Positions 16,995-27,004 are shown, counted from the stretch's first letter. The stretch is 64,000 nucleotides of DNA from Altererythrobacter sp. BO-6 (GCF_011047315.1 NZ_CP049259.1:1240001-1304000), one strand, 5' to 3'. Made by a program: numbers and translations. Notes: generated by a model from the letters alone, not told the origin.

Positions 16995-17089
16995 GTCCGC
17001 TTTCCACCCCAAGAGCCGTCTTGAGCTAAGAACACAACGCGACCTGAAAGCTGACCAGCCGCTATCGACCCAATTGCGGGCGTTAGCTG
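16995..17089. repeat. Dispersed intergenic repeat copy
   Basis: Left end GTCCGCTTTCCACCCC, right end CGACCCAATTGCGGGCGTTA. The family recurs at 18487, 27005, 29126 and in part at several other gaps. In the best copies each end can fold as GTCCGC-N13-GCGGAC with the ACCCA motif in the loop. Confidence 0.6.
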
Positions 17090-17368
17090 CATCAAGGGAC
17101 AGTCCCGAAAGCAGACCTCAAATGTATTTCTTCCGGGCAGAGGTTCCACCAGTAGCACTGGAGATTTTTGGTGCGTTGGCTTCAGTTGAGTTTGTGTTGC
17201 AAACGTTACAAGCTGAGGTTTTCACCTTTTGCATGGTATAGAATTTTGATCGGCACAGTTGGCCTAGTTTGGACCTTGTTTTGACCAAGCTGACGAATGG
17301 AAGCTTCTAGTCGGCGCAATTTACTTGCCAGGAAGAGAAGTGGGCTAGGCAGAAGTCAGGAGAGATCG

Positions 17369-18340
17369 TTGATACGGGGATATTCTAGCCAGGCCGGACT
17401 TTTGATCGAAGTTGAGGCTTCCAAGCGCAACCTCACAGATCTCGTCTGGATCGACCTGGTCGAACCTAGCGATAAAGAAGAAGCTGCGCTTGAGAAACAA
17501 CTGGGTATCGGCATACCGACCCGTGACGAGATGCAGGAAATCGAGATTTCCTCCCGGCTTTACCGGGAAGACGGAGCGGTTTTCATGACCGCGATACTTC
17601 CTGCACATGCCGATGGCGACGAGCCCGATATGCAGCCGGTATCCTTCGTCCTCAGCGGTCTACAACTGATTACAGTCCGCCACCATGAACCCCGCTCTTT
17701 TCAGACGTTTCCTCAACGGGCCGCGAAGGTCGCAATGGGCGTTGAAGCCGGAGAGGGCGTACTTATCGCTTTACTTGAAGAAATTGTTGACCGCTTGGCC
17801 GACATACTCGAACACGCAGGAAGAGACGTCGATGATGTTTCGCGCAAAATCTTCCAGCGCCACGAGGGTCGGCAGACCCGGTCGCAGAATTTCCAAAACA
17901 CATTGGCAACCATCGGCCGCAAGGGTGATCTCATTTCGAACATTCGGGATAGTCTGGTAACACTCGACCGGCTTGCAGGGTTTCTCAACCAGCACATCGT
18001 TGGTGAAGGCGATGCGCGAGAGCACATAAGCCGAGTGAAGACCTTAACCCGCGATATCCGCTCGATTACTGATCACGCCGGCTTTTTATCGCAAAAGATT
18101 ACTTTTCTACTCGATGCTACACTCGGGATGATCAACATCGAGCAGAACGCCATCATCAAGATATTTTCCGTGGCTGCGGTGGTCTTTCTGCCTCCAACTC
18201 TGATCGCATCGATTTACGGCATGAACTTTGAGCATATGCCAGAGCTTGATTGGCCTCTCGGCTATCCTTTCGCGATCGGATTGATGATCCTCTCCGCCAT
18301 ATTACCGTTCGTGTTCTTCAAGCGAAAGGGATGGCTCTAG
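17369..18340 (+). CDS. corA: CorA-family magnesium/divalent cation transporter
   Basis: 323-residue CorA-type channel, a homopentameric inner-membrane Mg2+ (or Co2+/Ni2+) transporter. The N-terminal cytosolic alpha/beta domain (DLVWIDLVEPSDKEEAALE) leads into long helices, and two C-terminal membrane spans follow. The family's GMN motif is present (SIYGMNFEHMPELDW) at the end of the first span, and the tail ends KRKGWL. The TTG at 17369 is preferred because AGGAG lies 6 bases before it and the length then fits the family; an in-frame ATG at 17297 is the alternative. Monocistronic and flanked by dispersed repeats. Confidence 0.88.
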   Translation: MIRGYSSQAGLLIEVEASKRNLTDLVWIDLVEPSDKEEAALEKQLGIGIPTRDEMQEIEISSRLYREDGAVFMTAILPAHADGDEPDMQPVSFVLSGLQLITVRHHEPRSFQTFPQRAAKVAMGVEAGEGVLIALLEEIVDRLADILEHAGRDVDDVSRKIFQRHEGRQTRSQNFQNTLATIGRKGDLISNIRDSLVTLDRLAGFLNQHIVGEGDAREHISRVKTLTRDIRSITDHAGFLSQKITFLLDATLGMINIEQNAIIKIFSVAAVVFLPPTLIASIYGMNFEHMPELDWPLGYPFAIGLMILSAILPFVFFKRKGWL

Positions 18341-18486
18341 TCCGCGAACTCAGCGGCCTAGACCATCTATCAGCAATAAGTTCGAAATTGGGTCGTCAGC
18401 CGACTAGCCGGTTCGCTGAGCTACCAACCGAAAACTGATGGTCAGGAAGCGGCCCAACGCCAGAAATCTCAGTGAACCGCTCGAAC

Positions 18487-18610
18487 GTCCGCTTTCCACC
18501 CAAGAGCTGACGCTCAGGCGACTCAGCGCTGCGTCTGATAGCTGACTGGCAGCTTGGTCACTAAATCGGACAAAAGCAGACCGGCTGGCAGCGACCCAAT
18601 TGCGGATATT
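18487..18610. repeat. Dispersed intergenic repeat copy
   Basis: Starts GTCCGCTTTCCACCCAAG and ends GCGACCCAATTGCGGATATT; about 124 bp, between the convergent corA and Rieske genes. Same family as 16995-17089. Confidence 0.6.
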
Positions 18611-18623
18611 CAGACTATGCCGG

Positions 18624-20162
18624 TCATCGCGCCAATTGCTCTTTGAGCAGCTTGTGGAAGTGCCGGATTTTCGTCTCGCCGTAGTTCGCAAAGATAATCT
18701 CTCTCGACTTGATCGATTTCATGCCCTTCTGGACATGGGGTAGATTGACGACATCCTGGTTGAACACCTTGGCCAGCATGCCGAGTTCCGGTGCGTCGCA
18801 ATAGTCATCATCGAAGTCGAGCCAGTGGATCTTGGCGGGTTCGGGGCGCTTTTCGCCTTTCGCGACAGGCAGCATGAACATGGTTTCGTGAATGCATTCT
18901 TCGGGATTGTCGCCATGAGGGCGGAAGCGATAAAAGATCGGATCAAGGCAGCCCCACGGGCTGATGTTGGGAAACAAGTTATAGTAGATGGTATCGACGA
19001 ATTCGGCATCGCTGATCTCGTCGACTTCATCGCCCAGGGTCTCACGCCATTTCTCGCGCATCTGGTGCGCCATGGCCTTGCGCCGTTCGGGGATCGGACC
19101 GGTGGTGGTGGGATCGGGTTCTTCCTCCCATCCGGCCGGCAGGCGGCCGCCAACCCAATCGCACAGCTGGATATCGGCATGATCGAGCTCGCCTTCGATA
19201 TGGTGTGCGGCATGATCGAAAATGCCGGTGCACCCGTCTCGCGCAGTCACTCTGACGCGGTCTTCGCCAAGCCGCTCGTAGACTGTGCCAGACAGCGCAT
19301 GGCGCACCTTGGCGAAGATCTTGGCTCCCTCCAGGGGTTCGGCAACCAGCGCCGGATTGACATGCGGGCTTAGCATCCCGTTGGGCGAGATCGCGCGCGA
19401 CAGGTTGCCGAAAACATCGTACTTCGAATTCGCATCGCCCATGACATCAAGCAGCGTCGGATGTGTGGCGACGACATGGTAAGCTTCCATGAAAGCCTCT
19501 TGCGCGACCTTCCAGTTGCAGCGCAGTTTCTTGGCGACGTGCACCGCCTTGTAGCGCCGCTCAAAGGGGATCGGCTGGAAATGCCGGTCGATATCGCCCA
19601 GAAATTCCTCAAAGGGTCGGGCATTGTCATCCGGGTTGATGAAGACCCAGCCGCCCCAACGCCCGACCTTGACCGGCGGCAGGCTGTGCGTTTTCTCGCT
19701 GACGCTCGGAAAGTCCCAATGGCAGGGCACTTCCTTCAGCGTGCCGTCAATTTTCCAGCCCCAGCCGTGGAAAGGACAGCGAAATTCGTGCAGGTTCTTC
19801 GCATCCTCGGTCAGCAAAGCGCGGCCGCGGTGGAGGCAGGCATTGGGGAAGGCCTTGATCTCGTCTTCGCCGGTCCGCACGATGATGAATGATAACTGTG
19901 TGATGTCGTAGACATGGCTGTCGCCCACGTTCGGGATATCATCTTCGTGGCAGGCCATTTGCCACACGCGCTTCCACAACCGTTCGACTTCAAGGTCGAA
20001 GAAATCGCGCGAGTAGTAGATGCTCGGATCAACTATCGTTGGTCCCGGCTCGATCGGCTGGTCCTCGCGAAAGCGCGGGGGCACGCTGTGCGTGTCCATA
20101 TCCAGCAATTCATCATAGGTGATCCCCTTGGAGCGGTTCGTGCCAGTGAGTGTCTCGACCAT
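18624..20162 (-). CDS. Rieske non-heme iron oxygenase, alpha subunit
   Basis: 512-residue ring-hydroxylating oxygenase component, adding oxygen to an aromatic or polycyclic substrate with electrons from a separate ferredoxin/reductase. The Rieske [2Fe-2S] motif is complete: CLHRG, then CPFHGWGW about 20 residues on (near residues 105-130). The mononuclear iron site has EAFMEAYHVVATHP, giving the two His ligands. Length is at the long end for this family. The start at 20162 follows AGGGAAGAGG. It is last in the operon, 41 bp after the P450. No ferredoxin, reductase or beta subunit is nearby, so electron partners are elsewhere. Substrate unknown. Confidence 0.92.
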   Translation of the reverse strand: MVETLTGTNRSKGITYDELLDMDTHSVPPRFREDQPIEPGPTIVDPSIYYSRDFFDLEVERLWKRVWQMACHEDDIPNVGDSHVYDITQLSFIIVRTGEDEIKAFPNACLHRGRALLTEDAKNLHEFRCPFHGWGWKIDGTLKEVPCHWDFPSVSEKTHSLPPVKVGRWGGWVFINPDDNARPFEEFLGDIDRHFQPIPFERRYKAVHVAKKLRCNWKVAQEAFMEAYHVVATHPTLLDVMGDANSKYDVFGNLSRAISPNGMLSPHVNPALVAEPLEGAKIFAKVRHALSGTVYERLGEDRVRVTARDGCTGIFDHAAHHIEGELDHADIQLCDWVGGRLPAGWEEEPDPTTTGPIPERRKAMAHQMREKWRETLGDEVDEISDAEFVDTIYYNLFPNISPWGCLDPIFYRFRPHGDNPEECIHETMFMLPVAKGEKRPEPAKIHWLDFDDDYCDAPELGMLAKVFNQDVVNLPHVQKGMKSIKSREIIFANYGETKIRHFHKLLKEQLAR

Positions 20163-20203
20163 TTTCCTCTTCCCTAAACGATATGTCTGATAGCTGCAGC
20201 CTG

Positions 20204-21454
20204 TCAGGCAGGATCGAACTTCAGCCGCAGCGACTGCATGCCCCGCAAGATATGGCTGGCAGCGAACTGGAACGGATTGTCCGGATCGGCGAAGCGAAGG
20301 TTTTGCAAACGTTGCAGCACGATCGGCAGCGCTGTCACCATCTCCAGCCGCGCGAGATGCATGCCAAGGCAAGTGTGGACGCCGGCTCCGAAAGCGATGT
20401 GTTCACGCGCGTTTTCGCGCCGCACATCGAATTTGTCGGCCTCAGCGAATTTCGCACAATCGCGGTTGGCTGAACCATAGCGCAGCAGCATCGGTTCGCC
20501 GGCTTTGAGGGCAACCCCGCCAAGCACGGTATCCTCCTTTACGATCCGCCACATATTGTGGGACGGCGAGAGGTGGCGTGCGGTTTCCCCGACCCAGTTC
20601 GGCACGAGGCTATGGTCTTCCATGATCGCCTGCATCTGCTTCGGATTGGCGAGCAATTGGGCGATGGCATAGGCAAGCGCGTGGGCCGTTGCTTCCTGGC
20701 CAGCGGTGAAGATCTGCTGGACGATTGAGAACACTTCTGCGTCAACAAGCAGCCGTTCCCCTTCGCCGTCCGGGATAGTAGCGGTGACCAGCGAAGACAC
20801 CACGTCATCGCCTGGGTTTGCCCGACGATCTGCCATGATCGCGCGGAAGTATTCCTGCATGTCGATTTCGCTGCGGGCGAGGCTGGCCCGCTCCGATGGT
20901 TTGGCATTGCCATTGAGCCGCAGAATGGCCGCGCGTACCCATCCCTGGAACACGGGTATGTCATCTCTTGGAACGCCAAGAACATCAGCGATAACGATAC
21001 CCGGAAGCATTTCCGCAAATTGTGCCTTGAACTCAACCTCGCCATCTGCCGCGAAGCTATCGATCAGGTCATGGGTGACCTCGGCGATATAGGGTGCCAT
21101 CCCCATGATCCGCGCGTAAGGCAGGGCTTGCATCGCGACGCGCTTGTAGCGGGTATGCTCAGGCGGATCGGCGGTCAGCAGTGTGCTGCACCGGGGCAGG
21201 CCCTCAGCAAGGATAGCTTCTTCCTCATCGCTCAGGCTTCCTTTGCCTCCGGAACCCAGCAAGGCCGCAAAATTGCTTGAGAACAGCTTCGGCTTCTTGT
21301 TGACTTCAAGCACGAGGTCATAGGTCGACACTGACACAATACCGGTCTTCGGATCACGGAAAACGGGCGCCTCTTTCCGCAAACGGTCATAGTAGGGATA
21401 AGGGTTTTCGAGGTTCTCGGAACTGGTTGCGTCAATCTGACCAAGATCTTCCAT
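20204..21454 (-). CDS. Cytochrome P450
   Basis: 416-residue soluble bacterial P450 monooxygenase. Diagnostic parts: I-helix AGQEATA near residue 240, the K-helix ExxR as ETARHL, and the heme loop FGAGVHTCLGMHLAR with Cys362 as thiolate ligand. It lies 41 bp before the Rieske gene and downstream of the TonB receptor and SurE-like genes on the same strand. The operon therefore probably hydroxylates one imported hydrophobic compound (steroid-, terpenoid- or aromatic-like). That substrate class is inference from the enzyme combination. No ferredoxin gene is adjacent. Confidence 0.94.
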   Translation of the reverse strand: MEDLGQIDATSSENLENPYPYYDRLRKEAPVFRDPKTGIVSVSTYDLVLEVNKKPKLFSSNFAALLGSGGKGSLSDEEEAILAEGLPRCSTLLTADPPEHTRYKRVAMQALPYARIMGMAPYIAEVTHDLIDSFAADGEVEFKAQFAEMLPGIVIADVLGVPRDDIPVFQGWVRAAILRLNGNAKPSERASLARSEIDMQEYFRAIMADRRANPGDDVVSSLVTATIPDGEGERLLVDAEVFSIVQQIFTAGQEATAHALAYAIAQLLANPKQMQAIMEDHSLVPNWVGETARHLSPSHNMWRIVKEDTVLGGVALKAGEPMLLRYGSANRDCAKFAEADKFDVRRENAREHIAFGAGVHTCLGMHLARLEMVTALPIVLQRLQNLRFADPDNPFQFAASHILRGMQSLRLKFDPA

Positions 21455-21665
21455 GTCCTATGCTCCCCGTCCGGAAATTGCCTCGTCCCCGCGTTTCATG
21501 ATGCGGCGATCGCTGGCCCGAATTTAGGAGAACGCGCTTGGCAGGCTTTGACTTCGATCAAGTTGGTCATTCACAAAAAAGCTAGGGCAAGGACCAGGGC
21601 ACGCTATGGCCGCATTCGCGGGTTCTCGCTTTGCTGCAAGCAAGGTTGCGGATGGCTAATGCCCC

Positions 21666-22722
21666 TTATTCAGCGCACGCCGCTTCGGCTGGCTCGCAAG
21701 GCGATGAAGACATGGCCGCCATCGTCGATGCCAGCCAGTCGCGCTGATCGTCACTCCCGTCATAAGCGATCTGCATCACACTGACGGAAATTGCGCGTTC
21801 GGAAACAGCCGCCTCATCGCCGTTCTGATCCTCGGCAGGGGCGGTCGATACAATCGACACCGAGACGCCCGGAAGCTTAACGTCTTCCAGGCCATAGGCA
21901 CGCGCTGATGGTTCTTGCGAGAGGTCTGTAACGAATTTGAGCGAATAGCGATTGAAAGTACCGATCCTGGCTACCGACCATTGCGCATCGCCTGGATCAT
22001 CCGGGAAATTCACATTCAATGCTGTGCCCATTGGCATGACTGGTCCTTCGCCTTTAGCGCGAACCAGTCGATCAACGAAATCCGCAGCAAGACCTGCCAC
22101 CTCTCGCGACTTCGGATTGGCCAATGCGACATTGTCCCGCGTGTCTTCGCCGGCACTGAGAGCTATCGCCGGGATCCCGCGCATCGCAGCATATTGCGCG
22201 TTGCTGACCGTTCCGGAGCTGACGACAATGTATCCGGTATTGCGCCCTTCGTTCGGGCCGGAGAGCACCAAGTCCGGTGGTCGCCCCCACCGCTCTTGCG
22301 CCTTGATATCAAGCCCATAGAGCAGCGCCATCACAGGCGTGCCGTTAACGTAAAAGAAGTCGGGGCCGAGACCATCGCGGGTCATTGGCCCGGCTCCAGG
22401 GTCTCCCTGGTTGGCCGGCCTGGTTAAGGCAAGGCTGGCTCAAGGGGCCAAGCGGGCGCAGGAAATAGATGGCCGCTCCCATCCCGCTTTGCCCGGTGCA
22501 AGGCACTGAAACGATCACGTCATGCCCGCGCGACTTGAGTTCATGGTAGAGCGCAACAAGATTGCTCGTCAGTCCATCATCATTGGTCAGGACGATGGAC
22601 TCGGCATTGGCCGGAGCGGCCATCAGCGCAGGGAGAGCGACGCTGATGACCAGCCTCCGGGTGTAACCAGCAATCCGCATTCCAAGTGCCTGCGAAAGAA
22701 CTGGCCGCACTTTCGCATTCAT
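21666..22722 (-). pseudogene. Exported SurE-like 5'/3'-nucleotidase, frameshifted
   Basis: SurE-family phosphatase with a signal peptide (LVISVALPALMAAPANA). The first frame (22722-22345) has SIVLTNDDGLTSNL and VSVPCTGQSGMGAAIYF. The second frame (from about 22405 to 21666) continues DPGAGPMTRDGLGPDFFYVNGTPVMALLYG and LVLSGPNEGRNTG. Removing one G from the GGG at 22405-22407 joins them as AGQPGDPGAGPMTRDG, a smooth family match. Its start overlaps the TonB receptor stop (TGATG), so it is part of that operon. Cytoplasmic SurE proteins act on nucleotides. A periplasmic copy inside a catabolic operon is unusual and may dephosphorylate something else. Real decay or consensus error. Confidence 0.82.
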
Positions 22723-24956
22723 CAGAAGCGGACCCGGGCTTCCACGCCATAGGTGCGCGGGTCATTGTATGGCGCATAGCTCTGACGTCCGATCCGGGTT
22801 AGATTGACGTTGAGCAGTTCATAGGTGCGGTTGAAGAGGTTCTTGCCCCAAAGCGAAAATTCCCATTCGCTCTGGCCGAGTTCGATCTCGGCCAGCGTCA
22901 ACCGGCCATTGACCAGCAGCTCCTTTTCCGTGCGGATGGTTGGCGTCTGGAACCAGGGAATATTGCCTGCGGTTTCGGCATCCAGGTGGAATTTGAGCTG
23001 CCCGAACGACATGGCCGGGAAATTATAATCCAGCGCAAAGGTTGCCGCGTGTTTCGTGGTAAAACTGGAATAGATTTGCTCCGTCGCGCCGGTGAACGGA
23101 TTGCGAACGGGCGTTGGCGGGGCGTCCGTATAAACATAGTTGGCTGTCAGCGCGAGGCCACGCGCCGGAACGATTGTCAGGTCAGCCTCAAGCCCCTTGA
23201 TCGTGCGCTTTTCCGGAGCATTGCGGGTCTCTGTGTTGGAGACATTGGCCGGGTTTACGAAATCGACCTGCTGGTCGTTCAATTCGCTCGTGTACGCAGC
23301 AAGGTTTATACGGACGCGACGGTCAAACAGGTCGGCCTTGATGCCGGCCTCCCACGCGGTCAGTTCTTCTTCGCCAAACGGCGTGAAATCGATTGAGCGC
23401 GAATTTGCGCCACCGGCACGATAGGCCCGGCTCCATTTCAGGTAGACGTTGACGTCTTCCGAAAGGTCATAGCCGACCGTCGCCATGGGATCGATCCGGC
23501 TTGAATTGAAGACGAAGGTCAAGTCGGGATCGACCCCGGAAATTACCGTAATCCGACCATCCTTGTGATCGTCCGTGTAACGCGCGCCGGCCGTCAGGTG
23601 CAGACCTGCGATTGTCGACGGCGACCAGGTCAATTGCCCGAACAGCGCCTTGGATCGCACGCGCGCCTCCGACGCACGGTCAGGCACCGCGGCGCCACGA
23701 TCGGCGGTTGGCTCGGGGAAAAGATTGACCCCGGTAAGCGTGGAATTGATCGTTCCTGATGAAAAGACTGTTGCTACATCGCGCCCCTTTTCCCTGAAAT
23801 AATAGCCTCCGAAGATGTATTTCAGGTCTCCAGCCTGGCCCACGAACTGGAGTTCCTGGCTGAACTGGCTCTGGCTGACGTTCGCGAAGCTAAGCCGGCC
23901 GAAGCGGCGATTTGCTCCCCATGAGGTCAACATCCCGCCGTCTTGCTCCCACTGAGTGGAATCGAGTTCGCGCCACGCCGAAATAGAACGGATGGTCAGA
24001 TTGTCAGTCGCCTCCCACTCGGCCGTTACACTATGTCCCTCGGCGCGTTGGGGATTGACCGGCACGGGCAGGCCGATGCGGGCGGTGCGGACCCGCTTGG
24101 TATCGAGAGTCATGAAGGATGGCGTGACTGCGGCAGATTGCGCAGTCGAGTTGAGATAATAATACCCGTTTGTGGGCTTTTCCTTAGAATAATCATATGC
24201 ATACAGGATACTGAGATTGTCGGTCGGCTCCCACAATCCAGCGATTCTGAAACCGATCTTGTCGACTTCGCCATAGTCGTTCGACGATTCGAGCGGATTG
24301 CGCACAAATCCCGCCCGATCCTCGATCAGCCCGTCCACTTTCACGCTTACTCCAGCGACTTGCGGTAAGTTCATATGCACCGCGCCAGTTCGGCTGCTGA
24401 AATTGCCAATCCCGCCCTTGATATCAACGCCGAATTCACCGGTCGGCCGTTTCGAGACGACACTTATGGCGCCGCCGACGGCATTTCGACCGAACAGGGT
24501 GCCCTGCGGGCCGCGAAGGACCTCGATCCGCTCCACATCGGCCAATTCCATTCCGAGGCCGGAGACACGGCCAAGATAGACACCGTCGATGTAGACCCCA
24601 ACGGTGGGGTCGCGTGAAACCTGTGTCGCGTCGAAAGGCACCAGGCCACGCATACCGATCGACACGGCCGAGGCTCTGCCGACAAATGGTGCGATCCGCA
24701 CCGAAGGGATGGCTCCGGTAAACAGGTCATTCAGCGAATTCACGCCCCTTTGTTCAAGTGTCTCTGAACCGAAGGCCACAATCGAGATTGGTGTGTCCTG
24801 CAGATTCTCCTCGCGCTTTTGCGCGGTCACCACAATTTCTTGCACGCCAAAAGATTCACCTTCGATCTGGTCCTGGCCCAAGGCAGGCTGGGCAAAGGCA
24901 GCGCCGCAGATTGCAAGCGCGCTAGATGAAAAACTTAAGTTCAGGTACTTACGCAT
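22722..24956 (-). CDS. TonB-dependent receptor
   Basis: 744-residue outer-membrane receptor, complete. Signal peptide (MRKYLNLSFSSSALAICGAAFA...), then plug domain opening QEIVVTAQKREENLQDTPISI with VERIEVLRGPQGTLFGRNAVGG near residue 140, and a 22-strand barrel ending YNDPRTYGVEARVRF with the expected terminal Phe. GGGAG precedes the ATG. It is the first gene of the TonB receptor-SurE-P450-Rieske operon, so it probably imports the compound oxidised by the P450 and Rieske enzymes. The TetR gene lies 291 bp upstream on the same strand. Confidence 0.94.
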   Translation of the reverse strand: MRKYLNLSFSSSALAICGAAFAQPALGQDQIEGESFGVQEIVVTAQKREENLQDTPISIVAFGSETLEQRGVNSLNDLFTGAIPSVRIAPFVGRASAVSIGMRGLVPFDATQVSRDPTVGVYIDGVYLGRVSGLGMELADVERIEVLRGPQGTLFGRNAVGGAISVVSKRPTGEFGVDIKGGIGNFSSRTGAVHMNLPQVAGVSVKVDGLIEDRAGFVRNPLESSNDYGEVDKIGFRIAGLWEPTDNLSILYAYDYSKEKPTNGYYYLNSTAQSAAVTPSFMTLDTKRVRTARIGLPVPVNPQRAEGHSVTAEWEATDNLTIRSISAWRELDSTQWEQDGGMLTSWGANRRFGRLSFANVSQSQFSQELQFVGQAGDLKYIFGGYYFREKGRDVATVFSSGTINSTLTGVNLFPEPTADRGAAVPDRASEARVRSKALFGQLTWSPSTIAGLHLTAGARYTDDHKDGRITVISGVDPDLTFVFNSSRIDPMATVGYDLSEDVNVYLKWSRAYRAGGANSRSIDFTPFGEEELTAWEAGIKADLFDRRVRINLAAYTSELNDQQVDFVNPANVSNTETRNAPEKRTIKGLEADLTIVPARGLALTANYVYTDAPPTPVRNPFTGATEQIYSSFTTKHAATFALDYNFPAMSFGQLKFHLDAETAGNIPWFQTPTIRTEKELLVNGRLTLAEIELGQSEWEFSLWGKNLFNRTYELLNVNLTRIGRQSYAPYNDPRTYGVEARVRF

Positions 24957-25084
24957 AGGAAATCTCCCCTCCCCACTTGCAGCATGTGCCGGGCATCACG
25001 CCGTCGGGATTCTTTCTAAGGGAAAAATCAATTGGCTCACCTGACAATTGTAGCATACCTGTCAAAAAGGCATCAATTACCAGC

Positions 25085-25137
25085 TTAAAACGTTGATTAA
25101 AAAGGTTTTAAATATCCAACCTGAACGGACGTTTTAA
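25085..25137. promoter_or_regulatory. Candidate operator (inverted TTAAAACG half-sites)
   Basis: TTAAAACG at 25085-25092 and its inverse CGTTTTAA at 25130-25137 lie in an AT-rich part of the gap between the TetR gene and the TonB receptor operon. Spacing is 37 bp, about 4.3 turns between centres. Could be binding sites for the adjacent TetR protein; weak evidence. Confidence 0.3.
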
Positions 25138-25247
25138 TTATGTTTAAGAAACAATTAGCGCCATCGGCGATGCGCAGCCTGGTTGGCGCACCGCGAAGTC
25201 AGACAAAAATGGATTTGGCGTGGGCTTTTTGGCTTTCAGCTGCGCAG

Positions 25248-25922
25248 TCAATTCTGCCCGGTATCGCGAGGCATGATGCCATATTTCACCGCGCGGGCAT
25301 TGCTTTGGTTGCGCATCCGCGTTGCCTCTGGATTGCGCGGCGAGATCCCGAGGAAGTCCTCGATCTGCCGTTCCAGGAAGATCGGACCAAACTGGATCGA
25401 TATGAGCATAAAGGTAAGCCAGACCATGTTCACGCCGGGCTGAATCTGGCCGATCGCCTCCAGTCCGCTTAGCTGCGCCTGCATCAGGCTGAAGTGTTTG
25501 CGAAATACCGGAAAGGATTTTTCCGGCAGTTCAACCGCCATCTGCTTCAGGAAAAACAGAAGGTTGTATTCCGGTACGAGATAGCGCTCGTTGCGCTGGT
25601 AAAGCAGGTCGAGCAGCTCCTCGACGTTATGCGCCTCGATATCGGTAAGTATTTTTTCATAAACCGCTTCGAGTCGATCGCCGACCTTGCTGGTTGCTTC
25701 GTCAATCAGCTCGTCCTTGGACCCGAAATAGTGGCGGATCAGGCTGACGGTGACCCCTGCCTGTGCCGCTATGTCGCGAAGCTCGACCCTGGAAAATCCG
25801 TCCTTGGCAAACAGTTCGATTGACGTGTCGAGAATGGCCTTGCGACGATCGACGTTCTCGGCTGCAGGCGGACGACCGGCACGTTTGCGCCTAGTCCTTG
25901 CTGGATTGCTTGCTTGTCCCAT
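25248..25922 (-). CDS. TetR-family regulator of the P450/Rieske operon (putative)
   Basis: 224 residues. Basic N-terminus (ARTRRKRAGRPPAAENVDRR), then helix-turn-helix AILDTSIELFAKDGFSRVEL / RDIAAQAGVTVSLIRHYFGSKDELI (residues about 28-75), then a helical effector domain. The ATG at 25922 is a guess between in-frame candidates (25988 is the furthest); neither has a clear ribosome site. It lies immediately upstream of, and on the same strand as, the TonB receptor-SurE-P450-Rieske operon. This is the usual place for a local repressor. Confidence 0.88.
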   Translation of the reverse strand: MGQASNPARTRRKRAGRPPAAENVDRRKAILDTSIELFAKDGFSRVELRDIAAQAGVTVSLIRHYFGSKDELIDEATSKVGDRLEAVYEKILTDIEAHNVEELLDLLYQRNERYLVPEYNLLFFLKQMAVELPEKSFPVFRKHFSLMQAQLSGLEAIGQIQPGVNMVWLTFMLISIQFGPIFLERQIEDFLGISPRNPEATRMRNQSNARAVKYGIMPRDTGQN

Positions 25923-26480
25923 CGCGGCGTATGAAGCATGGCGACCGGCAAGAATAAAGCCCCATCCCAACTTCAACGTGCAAACCATCGGCCTCGATGG
26001 TCAACTTCATGGCCGGTTTGCGGCCATAGTTGTGGTTTCGCGTTAGCATCGATAACATCGCATGGCGTGTGATCGAACGGGCTTAATATCGTCGCCGCTG
26101 GAATTGATGCAGGTGACCATTCGGCTCCAGAGCCGCAGGAAATCGGGAAAGGATTGGCAGCTGAGTTTCCGAACCAGTCATGCAAGGTCAGTGCAAGTTT
26201 ATGGGCGGTTGGGAAAGCGGCTGGCCACTCCCTTGCTTGCTGCGTTGTTGCTCGTTTCATGTGATGCGCCCGCGTAGCCTGTCGCCTGCTTATGGCCCAC
26301 CGATACCGCATCAAACAGGACGAATTGAACAAGCTGTCATCTGACCTTGCTGTAATCGAGAGGCTTTGCACGCCCAGGAAGTCTAGCGAAAGTGCACGCG
26401 GGAATTTGGGATGACCGCTTTTCATCCGAAATCCAGCCTGTCCGCTAACTACCCAGAACTTGGTCGTGTGGTACTAAACG
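25923..26480. other. Intergenic stretch with a repeat fragment, no gene seen
   Basis: About 560 bp. A 150-codon reverse frame (26425-25973) has no ribosome site, no recognisable fold and odd composition, so it is not called. The right end holds a fragment of the dispersed repeat at 26412-26466. Confidence 0.45.
26412..26466. repeat. Dispersed intergenic repeat, degenerate copy
   Basis: TGACCGCTTTTCATCCGA and TGTCCGCTAACTACCCAG resemble the left- and right-end motifs of the family, in a shortened copy. Confidence 0.35.
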
Positions 26481-26885
26481 TCAACTCGCCCCCATCGCTC
26501 GGGCGGTGCCTAAAGTATCGATGTATTGCTGAAAGCGAACAACTTTGTCGTTCTCGATCGTCCAAACATGGGCGGCTTGCACGTCAAGCTTTTTGCCTGT
26601 TTCCTTGTGCGTTCCGCTATAGCGACCCATTGCCACGACCCGATCCCCACCATCGACAAAGTCGTTCATCTGGACCGCAAACCCATCCCAGTCTTCAGCC
26701 GTTCGACCAAAAACGCCTTCTATGATCTGCTGGGCCCCGCGATAGGGATTGCGATCCGCGTATGGGTAGTTTTCTGCCTCGTTCCACACAATGTCGGGTG
26801 CCAACGCGTTTGTGAATGCTGCCATATCTCCTGCCGCAAACGCCGCATAGATTCCCTCAATTAGTGCCTTCGAAGAGCCCGACAT
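26481..26885 (-). CDS. SnoaL/NTF2-like domain protein
   Basis: 134 residues of the NTF2-like cone-shaped fold: KALIEGIYAAFAAGDMAAFTNALAPDIVWNEAENYPYADRNPY, then VVAMGRYSGTHKETGKKLDVQAAHVWTIENDKVVRFQQYIDT. Members include ketosteroid isomerases, polyketide cyclases and many of unknown role, so no reaction is assigned. The start at 26885 is chosen for GGGAG six bases upstream; a second in-frame ATG lies two codons earlier. It stands alone between repeat copies, upstream of (same strand as) the P450 locus regulator. Confidence 0.8.
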   Translation of the reverse strand: MSGSSKALIEGIYAAFAAGDMAAFTNALAPDIVWNEAENYPYADRNPYRGAQQIIEGVFGRTAEDWDGFAVQMNDFVDGGDRVVAMGRYSGTHKETGKKLDVQAAHVWTIENDKVVRFQQYIDTLGTARAMGAS

Positions 26886-27004
26886 AATCATCTCCCAGTC
26901 AAAGACCAAAGGGTTGCCCAGCATGACCCGCTTTAGCCTCCACGATCGACTACTTGGCGCGGATAGGAATGGGAAGGGATCGCGTGAAAGATCAGGACGA
27001 CAAT

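Noticed and set aside
25973..26425. 150-codon reverse frame before the second TetR gene
   Set aside because: No ribosome site, no recognisable fold, and it covers a dispersed-repeat fragment.
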